From Lucinisca nassula (Eukaryota > Mollusca > Bivalvia > Lucinida > Lucinidae), in the NCBI GenBank assembly GCA_963580285.1, contig OY757021.1, positions 90,879,221 through 90,943,220 of the forward strand: DNA of 64,000 nt. Reading direction: 5' to 3'. Below, piece by piece: positions 10,714 to 20,700 of the stretch. A model generated the notes under the pieces. It was given only the letters and a program-made list of their open reading frames with translations, did not search any database and was not told where the DNA came from. Within the stretch, counting starts at the first letter, position 1. The number at the start of each line of letters is the position of its first letter. The position numbers and the translations under genes are program-made.

Positions 10714-10902
10714 CCCTGAAAAAATATCAGAAGTCAAAATCAGGTGTGATAATTTGTGGCACGAGTTTCCAGATTTTTATCAAGCAAATCACTCATCATT
10801 AGTGTTCCACATTTTCATCTAGCAAAATCAAAACGGAAGACTATAATTTTAACGGTTGGCATACGACCGACGATTATTATGCGATCTACTTGAAAGATAA
10901 AT

Positions 10903-11140
10903 GAGCCAGCGCACGACAAAACCTACAATAAGACATGTGCGCCCAACGAAGACTTAGATCAGCCTGCGCATCCGCGCAGTTTGATCAGAATCTTCATTGT
11001 GTGCTCTAAGGGTAGCTAAGGGCCCGACACTCCTTCATGCAGCAAGAGAAGTCTCTGGTTAGACTATATGGATGCGCAGGCTGATCTGAGTCTTCGCTGG
11101 ACGTACATGTCTTATTGTAGGTTTTGTCGTGCTCTGGCTC
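10903..11140. mobile_element. MITE with ~38 bp inverted ends and AAAT duplication
   Basis: Starts GAGCCAGCGCACGACAAAAC and ends 'ttttgtcgtgctctggctc'. Arms match over ~38 bp (through 'ctacaataagacatgt'). AAAT flanks both sides (10899-10902 and 11141-11144). Block B runs through this site uninterrupted (near 49280), so it is a block-A insertion immediately upstream of the conserved promoter. The interior carries 'gatcagcctgcgcatccgcg' twice in inverted form. Confidence 0.9.
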
Positions 11141-11379
11141 AAATGTCTTAGAACACGGACCTTCCTTCTTATCACAAACATGCATTCAACACTTTAGTTT
11201 GCACGTCCACAGATCTTATTGTCCGGTATTTACTTCCATTTAGATGAAAACATCTAAGCAGGAAATGGTGCTCGGCCCGTGAAATTTCGACAGTAACCCA
11301 TCACGAAAACAGGCCCACATAATTCTGATCCCTTGAACCCCGGGGCCACATTCATATAGTGAATCTGGAGTTCACAGGG

Positions 11380-11690
11380 ATAAAACTTTTTTATGCCCCC
11401 CCCCCCCCCCCACCCCCGAGAATCTTTGATTGGGGGGCGGGGGGACATATAGTATTTGCCCTGTTTGTCTGTCTGTCCGTCACAAAAACCTTAACCTTGA
11501 TCATAACTTCAAAAGTATTTGACCTAGCCCCATGAAACTTTACACACTTATTCACCTTCACAAGGGCTACATTCTGACCAAGGGCCATAACTCTGTTTTC
11601 ATGTTTGGCTGAATTACCTCCCCTTGAATTTTTGTAAAAACTCAGCAATTGGTGGGGGGGGGGGGGCATTGGTCACCTATAGTGACAGTT
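11380..11690. repeat. Dispersed repeat with C/G homopolymers and GTCTGTCC tract
   Basis: Begins with a C-run and 'cccgagaatctttgattggg'. It runs through 'tgtctgtctgtccgtcacaa', 'ggccataactctgttttcat' and 'gctgaattacctccccttga', and ends 'ggtcacctatagtgacag'. A shorter copy is at 35825-36030. A related middle part lies at ~27170-27300 and ~32160-32400. Confidence 0.75.
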
Positions 11691-11699
11691 CTTGTTTTG

Positions 11700-11780
11700 T
11701 CTCATTTCTGCTCTGAAATATACATTGTCGGTACACGTTAGAGCCGCCTCGATTATAATAAGGCCGTTCTATAAGGTGTA
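11700..11780. repeat. Degenerate palindromic core
   Basis: 'acgttagagccgcctcgatt' and 'aaggccgttctataaggtgt' are decayed arms. The orthologous position in block B (50030-50100) has the better pair 'gagccgcctcgatcatgatg'/'gaggcggttctataatgtgt'. Confidence 0.65.
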
Positions 11781-11849
11781 ACTAAGAAATGAGAAAACAT
11801 AAGTTAGTACCAACTTTTGCTAACCCATACATGCAAAGCGTGTAGACCC

Positions 11850-12122
11850 AGGGCTTGAAGAATATATTGGCTGCATGATGCTTCCACACAGAGCTGACAC
11901 CGACCCACACACGAGCACTGGTAAACCGCTTAGAGGCTCTAAGCCTGCCCATGCAAAGCGGCGCGAGTCCATGCTTATAAACCGTATTGGTTTAATTGGG
12001 CGGCTGGGCTTGAGAAGTCATTTCATCTCAATGTCGGGTAAAAGTCCCACAAAATTGGAAGCAACGTCTCCAAAATGACCTTTACAGTGATGACGGGGAC
12101 GTTAAACCTCAAATCAAACAAA
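11850..12122 (+). mobile_element. SINE-D, near full length
   Basis: Runs 'gggcttgaagaatatattgg', 'tgatgcttccacacagagct', 'taagcctgcccatgcaaagc', 'gagaagtcatttcatctcaa', to 'gggacgttaaacctcaaatc' plus a CAAAC/A-rich tail. Confidence 0.9.
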
Positions 12123-12371
12123 AAACAAGTTCTAACGTTTACCCACAATCTATATGTTAGAGCGAAATTAGAAAAATAAGGTTTATCCTTTCCTTCTATA
12201 AAATAAAATAAAGTCTTATAAGTATACACAACATATAGGAGAAAAATTTCCGAAATTATCTCAGACTAGTGCTAGGGGAAGAATGATCTCATGAGAGCGA
12301 AGATAAGTTTTAATCAGGCATGGCAAACTAACCTTCGTTGTTCGAGTCAGCGAAGTATTTCTCAACTTCAT

Positions 12372-12655
12372 TACGATAACACACCCGTGCGACATAGTGC
12401 ATTTTTCACATCTCCAAAATGGCTACTTTTCTGATGAAAATCCGTGATATTTTTCTTATTTATACTGCAAACTTAGGTTATTGGTGCTCGTCAGAACCGC
12501 CTCATTGAGGCGGTTCTAACGAGTACCCACAACCTATGTCTTGGAGCAAAAATAAGACAAAATAATGTATACCCCCGTAAACCCCCGTTTTCTCTATATA
12601 AAGTGGGGTTAAGGGGGTATTCATTTCACGGACTTGTTCACGTGATGTTCATCAC
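12372..12655. mobile_element. Palindromic MITE, type II, well preserved
   Basis: Starts 'cattacgataacacacccgtg' and ends 'cacggacttgttcacgtgatg'. Core hairpin near 12485-12535: CGTCAGAACCGCCTCATTGA against 'ggcggttctaacgagtaccc'. Inner arms carry 'cttattt...gcaaa' and 'cccccgtaaacccccg'/'ggggttaagggggt', which also pair across the element. Confidence 0.85.
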
Positions 12656-14009
12656 TCAGCGATAACAAGCCAGCCAGCAAAGAATGACGGGCCAATGTCG
12701 GGCCGCTGTCGGCCCGACGTTGCGGCCCGACGTTGGCCCGCTGTTCCGTGCTAGCTGGGTTAACATGTATATCTGACCTTAATAAATAATGCATTTGTTT
12801 GTAAAAATGTCTTACATTTTATTTTACGGAAAACATGTGATTTATGCCACACGAACATCGATCATAATGATTTTTTCAATACCTATCAAAATATTCCTTA
12901 TATAAGCCGCATAACGATAAAACATGACTGCATATCCTTCCAGTGATCATGAGACACAGGTCAGTCAGGGCTTTTTGGAACCAGATAAGAGGCAATTCTG
13001 TTTTCTCTTAGATAGTCATACCGAACTTTTTCCTTCATAGGCGGCGATCGGAATAAGTCGTGAATTTACGTTAAAACCTGTCTGGGCGATACTCGAGTTA
13101 TCTCCCTGTACACCACTGGGATCAAGGTACAGAATATCCAATATTTTTTCTCTACTTGCTGACCTCAGGGAATCATTAATCATATATCTGCAGATATGAC
13201 ACTTTGCTTAATAGATCTACCTGTAGGTTTTCAAAGGATTTCTGGTACATATAGTGTGGAGTTTGCGATTTTTGCATCATGAACTGCAGTACTGAAAAAC
13301 AGCTTACAAACGATTTTTAAGCTCTCGGGGAAGCAATTTATCATTTTTCAGTAGAAATAAACTTTATATCATCGTAAACTTTGAACAACAGTCTAACAGT
13401 ATATAACAATGACATAATTCCAAACAAATCATTTCTATTTAATATTGGCAACCAAACATGGAAATCTGCACGTTTTTTTTAAAAAATACATTGCCCTCTA
13501 TGGAGCATATAGGCATGACATTAAATTGCAGATGGAAGCAATAAGAATTAATTATTCATCACTTTGAAATGCACCAAATAAAAACTGAATAATTTTCTTA
13601 CATGAGGATAACAGTGACTTTTTTCTAGTGTTAAGGATAAATAAGATACGAGGAGTTAAGATTTTTTTCCTTCATAGTTTTAATATGAAAAACCTTCAAA
13701 ATATACAGGTAACTTTAACTGCCGATTTCCTACGGAAATCGATATTCAACTCGGCAATTTCCGGCGAATGAAGGAAAAAGTTCAACATGTTCGAGTACAT
13801 AGAAATTTCATGCGGGCAGCAAAAGCGCCGATCAGCCTGCGCATCTGATCTGTGCATTTGCTGCCCGCCCATGTTTAAAGTACATTTTGTCGGGTTGCTG
13901 CTCACTTAAAAATCTTATAAAATTAAAAGTGATGATAACATAAAATTGTTATTGGAGTAAGTATGTTAAGATGGGCGGTTTATAGTTAAGCAATGATTTC
14001 ATTCCGCAT
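12656..14009. other. Non-coding sequence aligned with block B
   Basis: No gene seen. A GC-rich 12680-12760 stretch repeats 'ggcccgacgttggcccg'. From 12770 it aligns with 52137-52730 in block B. 13805-13870 contains the dispersed 'gccgatcagcctgcgcatct' palindrome-associated motif. Short frames here are not kept in block B. Confidence 0.6.
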
Positions 14010-14013
14010 TTCA

Positions 14014-15700
14014 GGTGGCACTACAGTAAAAAAAAATCCCCTTAATCACAATGTAAATTGGGGTATATTCCATGTTCCATGCAGGCATTTCCAGTGGCCA
14101 GTCAGCACAATTTTCTGGTTCAATTTAAATCAGCTGCTTTTCACAATAGCAAATACCTACTAATATTTCTTCTAATAAACAATAATTCTTCGCAGAAAAA
14201 TAATGGCTTAGCACCAAATCCAATCAAAAGCAGCAGAATATTCAATTCTGTACTGAAAGCTCTCCCCAAAGCAAGTACAGCTTTCATAAAGACCAATCAT
14301 TTACTGTAGTGCAACCTATACCAAACCCTAATTTCTTTATGATCCATCAAAAGAATTGCCAAACACAAGTTTAGGCCATATCTAATAATATAGTCATGCA
14401 TAATTAATGTTCAGTGACAAAGAATCTTTAAACTTTGCGAAAAAGTTATCGCTTCCAGATTCTACGATGAAAGCCGAACAAACCATGTTTTGTGAAAAAG
14501 CGCAAAGTTTACCTCTTTCCAGAATGGAACCCAGAAAACGGCTTGCATCAGTAATTCTTCTCAGATGTCTTTGGAATGCTTTAATCCTAAAATGCACTAA
14601 ATCATGTCCTATTAGCACCCATGCTAGAAATTTTGGCTGTTCTCACACCTATACCCCCTGATTTCAGTAAAATTGGCATTTTGAGTATATTTTGGAGACA
14701 AAACTTTGATGAAAATGATTTTAAATGCCTTAATGCCATGAGAAATGGCTGAATATATCTGTTCAAATCTTGTAACATGAACCCAACCAATAAGAACTTA
14801 CAATGGCTGAGAAAACTCATTGCGATATTGCAGCGGGCTGTTCGGAGAGACAATTTTGAAATTTTGCATTGGCTTGAGACCCTTGCCTAATGCCAAGTAA
14901 CCTCAGTGTTATATTCAATATGGAGTATATTCTTTTTCTTGTGTTCCTGTTTATACATTTACTGCAAGGCTGCTTTCCAAACAGAGCAATGACAACTGAT
15001 TTACATGGCTTTGAAGTACCCCCCCCCTTCCAATTACATGGAACAGAAGCAAAAACTGATAAAATACACCCAGTGAGTCCTAAATTAGCACTAAACTTAC
15101 AATTTGTACAGTTTCTGTGACAAAATACATGCCAGAAATATCCATTTTAAGATACAGAATTGGAGGGAACCTATTATGTATGAAAATATTAGGTAATGAA
15201 TGAAAAAAGGACAGAGGAGCTCATTTTTCTACTTTCGGTTTAGGTGGCACTACAGTAAAAAAATCCCCTTATTCACAATGTAAATTGGGGTATATTCCAT
15301 GTTCCACCACATTTCAGCAAGTCTAATGCTTCCATTATGAGGCATATAATTTGACAGGCTGACCATTTACCTTCCAGAAGCAGCTAAAAAATATGGGTGC
15401 TGTGCGGCATATTTTGGCCTTTTTGGCAGCCAGTGCCAACAAACCCATACCGCAGCGAATAAATCCAGGCATTTCCAGTGGCCAGTCAGCACAATTTTCT
15501 GGTTCAATTTAAATCAGCTGCTTTTCACAATAGCAAATACCTACTAATATTTCTTCTAATGAACAATAATACTTCTCAGAAAAATAATGGCTTAGCACCA
15601 AATCCAATCAAAAGCAGCAGAATATTCAATTCTGTACTGAAAGCTCTCCCCAAAGCAAGTACAGCTTTCATAAAGACCAATTATTTACTGTAGTGCAACC
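14014..15700. mobile_element. Composite DNA transposon with TTCA duplication
   Basis: Ends are inverted: GGTGGCACTACAGTAAA at 14014 and 'tttactgtagtgcaacc' ending 15700. TTCA flanks both sides (14010-14013, 15701-15704), and block B has the empty site with a single TTCA at 52728-52731. Inside, the outer element occurs twice: a shortened copy (14014-14318), ~920 bp of other sequence, then a fuller copy (15241-15700); both share 'aaattggggtatattccatg' and 'catttccagtggccagtcag'. No transposase domain is recognised, so it appears non-autonomous. Confidence 0.85.
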
Positions 15701-15936
15701 TTCACCCTAGTTTCGCAGATATTCTGACAGTTATTTGTCTATCAGGTACAGTGTGTCATGTTCAGGAAAAAATAAATCAGAAAGGCTTCTGAAATAGTTA
15801 TGTTTTCATTCCTGTGAATTTGTTTTATGCGTTTGCTTACTGATAGCTCCCCCTTCCCCTCTAGGGAACCTAATATTTCTTTGTTGAATGAAACTTGTGT
15901 GATTTCACTTTGGTGATATTGCCATTACAATGTTGA

Positions 15937-15959
15937 TGCTGTTGTTGTTGTTATTGTCG

Positions 15960-15990
<31 letters not shown>
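15937..15990. repeat. (GTT)n microsatellite
   Basis: Long GTT run with minor breaks. The orthologous run in block B (52979-53012) is shorter, showing slippage since duplication. Confidence 0.95.
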
Positions 15991-16482
15991 GATTCAAGCC
16001 ACTATGTTAAGACCAAGTTACCTACAAGTGACATTGCATTATGTTATTATTTCAACCATTTAGATGAGGGTGGTTGGCTGAGGAAAAGGTGACGTGTATC
16101 TTGCGTCACTGGGACGTCTAACTGATATTGGCTTACAGTTGGGCAAGGCCTGCTGCCCTTGCAGTAGGTAAGGGTGGAGGGGGTGTTGTTTCTTCTGATT
16201 CTAGACTTCCATTCGTTTTCATTTTTCTCCTCTGTCCCTCACTTGCATTCTGTCGACTATCTCTTCCATCTCTTTTCTCCCTCTTTCTGAGAGACGACAC
16301 AAAATGACCCACATGGCTTGATGTGTCGCTAAACCCAAAGCAATCAATCATTTAGATCGGAAATTGTTCAGATTCACAAAACCAGTACGAAAAATGACTG
16401 TTCCAGTAAGGATAATCTAAAACAACAGACTGTATCCTCAAACCAGACACTTTATTAATCGGAGTTTTACTAAGTTTTTGGC

Positions 16483-16750
16483 CCCCGCCCATCGAGGTAG
16501 GGTTGCATGATGCTTCCACGCAAAGCAGAAACCGACCACACAAAAGTACTAGTAAACCGCTTATAGGGTCTGAGCCTGTCCAGGCAAGGTGGTGCAAGTC
16601 GGCCCCCGTCCATGCATTTTAACCCTATTGGTTCCTTTGGGTGGCAGGGTTTGAGATGCCATTGGTAAAAGTCCCACGAAATTGGAAGCAACGGCTCCAA
16701 AATGGTCTACATAGTGTCGACGGGAGAAGTGAAACATCAAAGCAAACAAA
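16483..16750 (+). mobile_element. SINE-D, orthologous in block B
   Basis: Contains 'gcccccgcccatcgaggtag', 'tgatgcttccacgcaaagca' and 'agtcccacgaaattggaagc', with a degraded tail. The block B counterpart is 53187-53418 between the same flanks, so it inserted before the A/B duplication. Confidence 0.85.
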
Positions 16751-16987
16751 TCAGTAAGTTCTTGACAACAGGGTATACAACGTAGCCACAAACCACATTT
16801 ATCTATTTATTAGTACTTTAAAATCGTGACAACACATAAAAATACAGCCACAAACCACATTTAGGTTGGAGAGTCATTGTACTTTTGGGTCGAATGTTGG
16901 TCATTCGATCCAAAGTAAATGATACTGTGGCAGCAATATTGCTGTTATCCACGTGATTATCAATAGCAAATAAAGTTAAACCATTAG

Positions 16988-17260
16988 GATAACACATCCG
17001 TGCGATATAATGCATTTTTTTCACATCTCCAAAATGGCAACTTTTCTGATGAAATTCCGTGATATTTTGCTTATAAATACTGCAAACATAGGTTGTGGGT
17101 GCTCGTTAGAACCGCCTCGTTGAGGCGGTTCTAACGAGTACCCACAACCTATGTCTTGGAGCAAACATAAGAAAACTAATGTAAACCTCTGTAAACCCCA
17201 GTTTTCTCTATATAAAGTGGGGTATAGGGGGGTCTTCATTTCACGGACTTGTTCACATAA
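16988..17260. mobile_element. Palindromic MITE, type II, with the longest perfect core
   Basis: Core 17087-17153 is a ~32 bp stem with one mismatch and a 3 nt loop (CATAGGTTGTGGGTGCTCG ... CGAGTACCCACAACCTATG). Starts 'cattaggataacacatccgtg', ends 'cggacttgttcacataagg'. Block B lacks the whole element between the same flanks (near 54110). Confidence 0.85.
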
Positions 17261-17329
17261 GGAACATAAGGAAAACAAGCCTATTCAAATATGTTAAGAA
17301 TTTTGCCACCAAAACATGAAAATTTTTGG

Positions 17330-17524
17330 ATAAAAATTCCAATATTTTTGCACATTTCTGCTCCAAATTTCGTTAGAACCGCTTCGGTGAGGCGGTTATA
17401 ACGCATACCCACAAATTATTTTAGCAGAAATAAGAAAAATAATGTATACCCATATAAACCTCAGTTTTGTTTATAAAAGATGGGTTTTGAAGGGTCAAAA
17501 TTATATAGGCGTGTTTTCGTGATG
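17330..17524. mobile_element. Palindromic MITE, type I right half
   Basis: Core 'cgttagaaccgcttcggtga'/'ggcggttataacgcataccc', then 'caaaattatataggcgtgtt' and the end 'ttcgtgatg'. The outer left arm is missing. Confidence 0.75.
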
Positions 17525-17697
17525 TTAAATATAATCTTAGCGCAAGTAATTGAAAGTGTTTGTCGGGATCAAATCTGAATCAAAACTACTTGCTCAATTT
17601 ATTAAGAAAACTTACAACTAATATTGCAAATGAAACTGTTTGAAGCTGTTGTTATGCGCAGTACGATAATATATCTGTGTGGCATAGAACACAGAAC

Positions 17698-17790
17698 AGT
17701 TCGGCCCCCGCCCATTGGGGCTTGAAGAAATAAATGGGCTGCATGATGCTTCCACGCAGAGCTGAATCCGACCGCCCACGCGTACTGCAT
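17698..17790 (+). mobile_element. SINE-D head fragment
   Basis: 'cggcccccgcccattggggc', 'tgaagaaataaatgggctgc' and 'gcttccacgcagagctgaat'. It breaks off at 'cgcccacgcgtactgc', next to a palindromic element. Confidence 0.8.
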
Positions 17791-17794
17791 CGCG

Positions 17795-17975
17795 GAGGCA
17801 CGCCTGTATAATTTTGACCCCTGTGAACCCCACATTTATATAGTAAATCTGGGGTTTGCGGGGGTAGACCTTATTTTTCTTGTTTCTGCTCTGGAGTGTG
17901 GATTGTGGGTGCTCGTTGGGGCCGCCTCACTGAGACGGTTCTAGCGGGTACCCGCGGTCTGTGTTTTTGGCGGGG
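17795..17975. mobile_element. Palindromic MITE, type I left half, GC-shifted core
   Basis: 'ggcacgcctgtataattttg', 'aaatctggggtttgcggggg' and a core 'ttggggccgcctcactgaga'/'cggttctagcgggtacccgc'. Several A-to-G changes make it more GC-rich than other copies. Confidence 0.75.
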
Positions 17976-17999
17976 ATAGAAAGTAAAACGCAATTTTCA

Positions 18000-18064
18000 T
18001 CTTATTTATTTATTTATTTTATTTTTATTTTTATTTTTTTTATTTTTATTTTTTTTTTCATTTT
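18000..18064. repeat. T-rich low-complexity tract
   Basis: TTTA/TTTTTA repeats. The short frame across it is only a low-complexity hydrophobic run. Confidence 0.9.
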
Positions 18065-18417
18065 TCCTACCACTAAGGTTACCATTACCAGGAATTCTCG
18101 TACTACAGGAACTGTCACTCAGATTACCGATAGCCCATATTTGATTGACATCAGTTAATTCCCTTAGACCGTAGTCGAGATAGCGTCTTTTACCTGTGTT
18201 AATAGTTCACACCTCCAGATTTGAGTTACAATACACAACCAATCTGTGTTCTATACAGTGCCCTAATAAAATTAGTATGGATATACATTGTAAATTTTGC
18301 AACCGAAAATTTCAAGAAGAAAAATTCTGATATTTTATATAAAAAAGGCATGTTTTGCTTATGGATGACCAGGTGTTTTGTCCTCGATATAAATTAAATC
18401 GTTAATTCAAAATTATA

Positions 18418-18690
18418 GGGGCTTGAAGAAATATATGGGCTGCATGATGCTTCCACGCAGAGCTGAATCCGGCCCGCACACTGTACTGGTAAACCGCTTA
18501 GATCCTCTAAGCCTGTCCGGGAACCGCAGTACGAGGCGGACCGTCCATGCTAAGAAACCCTATTGGTTTCATTGGACGACAGGGCTTGAGATGTCATTTC
18601 ATCTCAATGTCGGGTAAAAGTCCCACAAAATTGGAAGCAACGTCTTCAAAATGACCTTTACAATGTTGACGAGGGCGTTAAAACCTCAAA
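18418..18690 (+). mobile_element. SINE-D, near full length
   Basis: 'ggggcttgaagaaatatatg', 'ctaagcctgtccgggaaccg', 'gtcatttcatctcaatgtcg', 'gacgagggcgttaaaacctc'. Shares the 'gaaccgcagtacgaggcgga' variant with 25278-25577, so these two form a subfamily. Confidence 0.9.
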
Positions 18691-18699
18691 TCAAAATCA

Positions 18700-19560
18700 A
18701 TAATCCAAAATTATAGGAAAAATAAAAATAGATCACGTTTATACATGTATAAATATATTATTTCTTTCTTATATATTCCATGGGTATATTCATGTAATTT
18801 TGTCCCTTTCTATATTGTAGCCCTTGGTAAACAATAAAAGAAACGTTGTGATGACAATATATAAAAGAATTTATTTAATTAATGAAATTCAGCGTATAGT
18901 AATGACATGCCATGCCATTTAAAAAGCTCTGGCCTCTAGTGAGGACACTTATGTATCCGAACATAGGCCGTAGTAGACACGGTGGCGTATGTTTGGAATT
19001 CAGCTTCGACACAGGATTTCAAATAGTGTGGTAGTTTTTAAGGTGAAGACAAGATCAGCCTGCATGTTTACTGATTCAATAACGGTTCTATGAACTGCAT
19101 TGCTTCCGCGAACCAAAGTCTCTGATCGGACTGCACTTGCTTAAGCGCAGTCTGATCTTATTCTATGCTAGTCTCCAATGCCACATTGTTTAAAATCACG
19201 TCGCGGTTTTTGTTGTTTTGTTGTTTTTTTTTGTTATGGAAAATTCATTTTAAATAACCATATATGAAGACCTAATTTTACATGGGTGTTGACTTATTTC
19301 TGAAGCCGGTGTAGCGTGAGATTATTGATCCCGTGAGATTCTTCAGTCGCACCGGAAGTGGCTGAAATCCCTCACGGAGGGGTGTGAGAGAATTCAGCCG
19401 TGAGAATTGTAATACGATAACTCTATAAGAGACTGGGGTATCGAAACTCTCTTAGTATATTAAATGATAAATTGGCACATTAATTAAACTTTAATTTTCT
19501 GCTGGAGAAGCCCATCTTAGGAAATTAGAAACTGTGTTACTAGTGATTTTATTTATTTAT
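18700..19560. other. Unassigned AT-rich sequence
   Basis: No gene recognised. 19040-19165 contains inverted 'aagatcagcctgcatg'/'gcagtctgatctta' arms of the same palindrome-associated motif as 10903-11140. 19310-19420 has 'gtgagattattgatcccgtg' and 'cacggaggggtgtgagagaa'. 19205-19235 is a TG/T-rich tract. Confidence 0.4.
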
Positions 19561-19811
19561 TTATTTATTCACCAAGCCCCGATTGGCGGGGGCCAATGAC
19601 AAACAGATACTATAGAATGTACAAGGATATTATCTTGATTAAAGACAACTCTGTCAAGCTAAACTTATATTGTGGTCCGACTTGACCAAAGCCACACTGC
19701 AACGCCCGAAGATCACTCAGGCGACTGGACTTAGGGTCCAAATGGCCCGTATTCATAGTGGTGTTGATTATCAAATTAAAAGAAAAAACTGTAGGGACAT
19801 TTCTTGTTTGT

Positions 19812-20085
19812 TTTGTTTGATTTAAGGTTTAACGTCCCTGTCAACACTGTATAAGGTCATTTTGGAGACTTTTCCCGACATTGAGATGAAATGACATCTC
19901 AAGCCCTGTCGCCAAATGAAACCAATAGGGTTTGAGCATAGACGGTCCGACTCGCACCGCTTTGCCGGGCCAGGCTTAGATCCTCTAAGCGGTTTACCAG
20001 TACTCGTGTGCGGGTCGGTTTCAGCTCTGCGTGGAAGCCTCGTGCAGCCCATCTATTTCTTCACGCCCCGATGGGCGGGGGCAAG
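19812..20085 (-). mobile_element. SINE-D
   Basis: Reads tail-first: 'gatttaaggtttaacgtccc', 'aaatgacatctcaagccctg', 'tgtgcgggtcggtttcagct', 'cacgccccgatgggcggggg'. Just upstream (19575-19592) another trace 'caagccccgattggcggggg' marks a second SINE-D head end. Confidence 0.9.
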
Positions 20086-20111
20086 CTGACTTCGTACTTC
20101 TAACTTCTGCT

Positions 20112-20205
20112 TTGACGTTGTTTGGGTAGCGTAGGTAGGTGGTTTGGTGACTAGATAGGTAGGTAGATGGGTGGCTGGGTAGGTAGATAGGTTGGGTTTG
20201 AGGTT
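20112..20205. repeat. (GTAG)n-like microsatellite, expanded SINE tail
   Basis: Degenerate GTAGGTAG/GTAGATAG repeats directly abut the tail of the SINE-D at 20206. A second tract of the same kind (20455-20506) abuts the next SINE-D. Confidence 0.85.
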
Positions 20206-20445
20206 AAACGTCCCCGTCAATACTATATAGGTCATTCGGAGACGATGCTTCCAATTTCTTGGGACCCGACTTTGAGATAAAAGAACATCTCAAGGCCTGC
20301 TGCCCAATGAAACCAATAGGATTTGTATGAATGGACGGTCCGACTCGCATCACTTTGCCTGGGCAGGCTTAAGCGGGGTTACCAGTACTCATGTGCGGTC
20401 GGGCATCATGCAACCATTCTATTTCTTCAAGTTCCGATGGGCGGA
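20206..20445 (-). mobile_element. SINE-D
   Basis: 'tgaggttaaacgtccccgtc', 'tcattcggagacgatgcttc', 'gacccgactttgagataaaa'. It shares 'ggagacgatgcttccaattt' and 'gacccgactttgagat' with the next copy only, so the pair arose by local duplication with the microsatellite. Confidence 0.9.
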
Positions 20446-20506
20446 TTAGATTTAAGTAGGTGGATAAGGAGATCTGTCTTGGTGGGTCGGTAGGTAGGTA
20501 GGTAGG

Positions 20507-20700
20507 TTTGATTTGAGGTTTAACGTCCCCATCAATACTATATAGGTCATCTGGAGACGATGCTTCCAATTTCGTGGGACCCGACTTTGAGATGAAAAGA
20601 CATCTCAAGACCTGCCGCCTAATGAAACCAATAGGGTTTTTTATTCATGGGCGGTCCGACTCGCATCACTCGCCTGGGCAGGCTTTTGCGGTTTAATCGC
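20507..20700 (-). mobile_element. SINE-D, head-truncated
   Basis: 'gatttgaggtttaacgtccc', 'tcatctggagacgatgcttc', 'aagacatctcaagacctgcc', ending near 'ggcaggcttttgcggtttaa'. Confidence 0.9.

Larger units (their letters stand above)
4660..17430. repeat. Segmental duplication block A
   Basis: From ~4.66 kb ('gcaacccttacaaggacggc', 'gagctatgcatgggttgacc') to ~17.4 kb the order of non-repeat sequence matches block B (40.54-54.26 kb), and the first ~6 kb also match block C (56.86-63.73 kb). Anchors: the RASSF-like exon; 'ccggacaacgacgttcagt' (9135); the promoter at 10.6-10.9 kb; 'ccttcttatcacaaacatgc' (11163); 'cttaataaataatgcatttg' (12778); 'gatcagcctgcgcatctgat' (13831); 'ggataatctaaaacaacaga' (16409); 'actgtggcagcaatattgct' (16924). 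Block-specific transposon insertions break the alignment. Confidence 0.9.
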
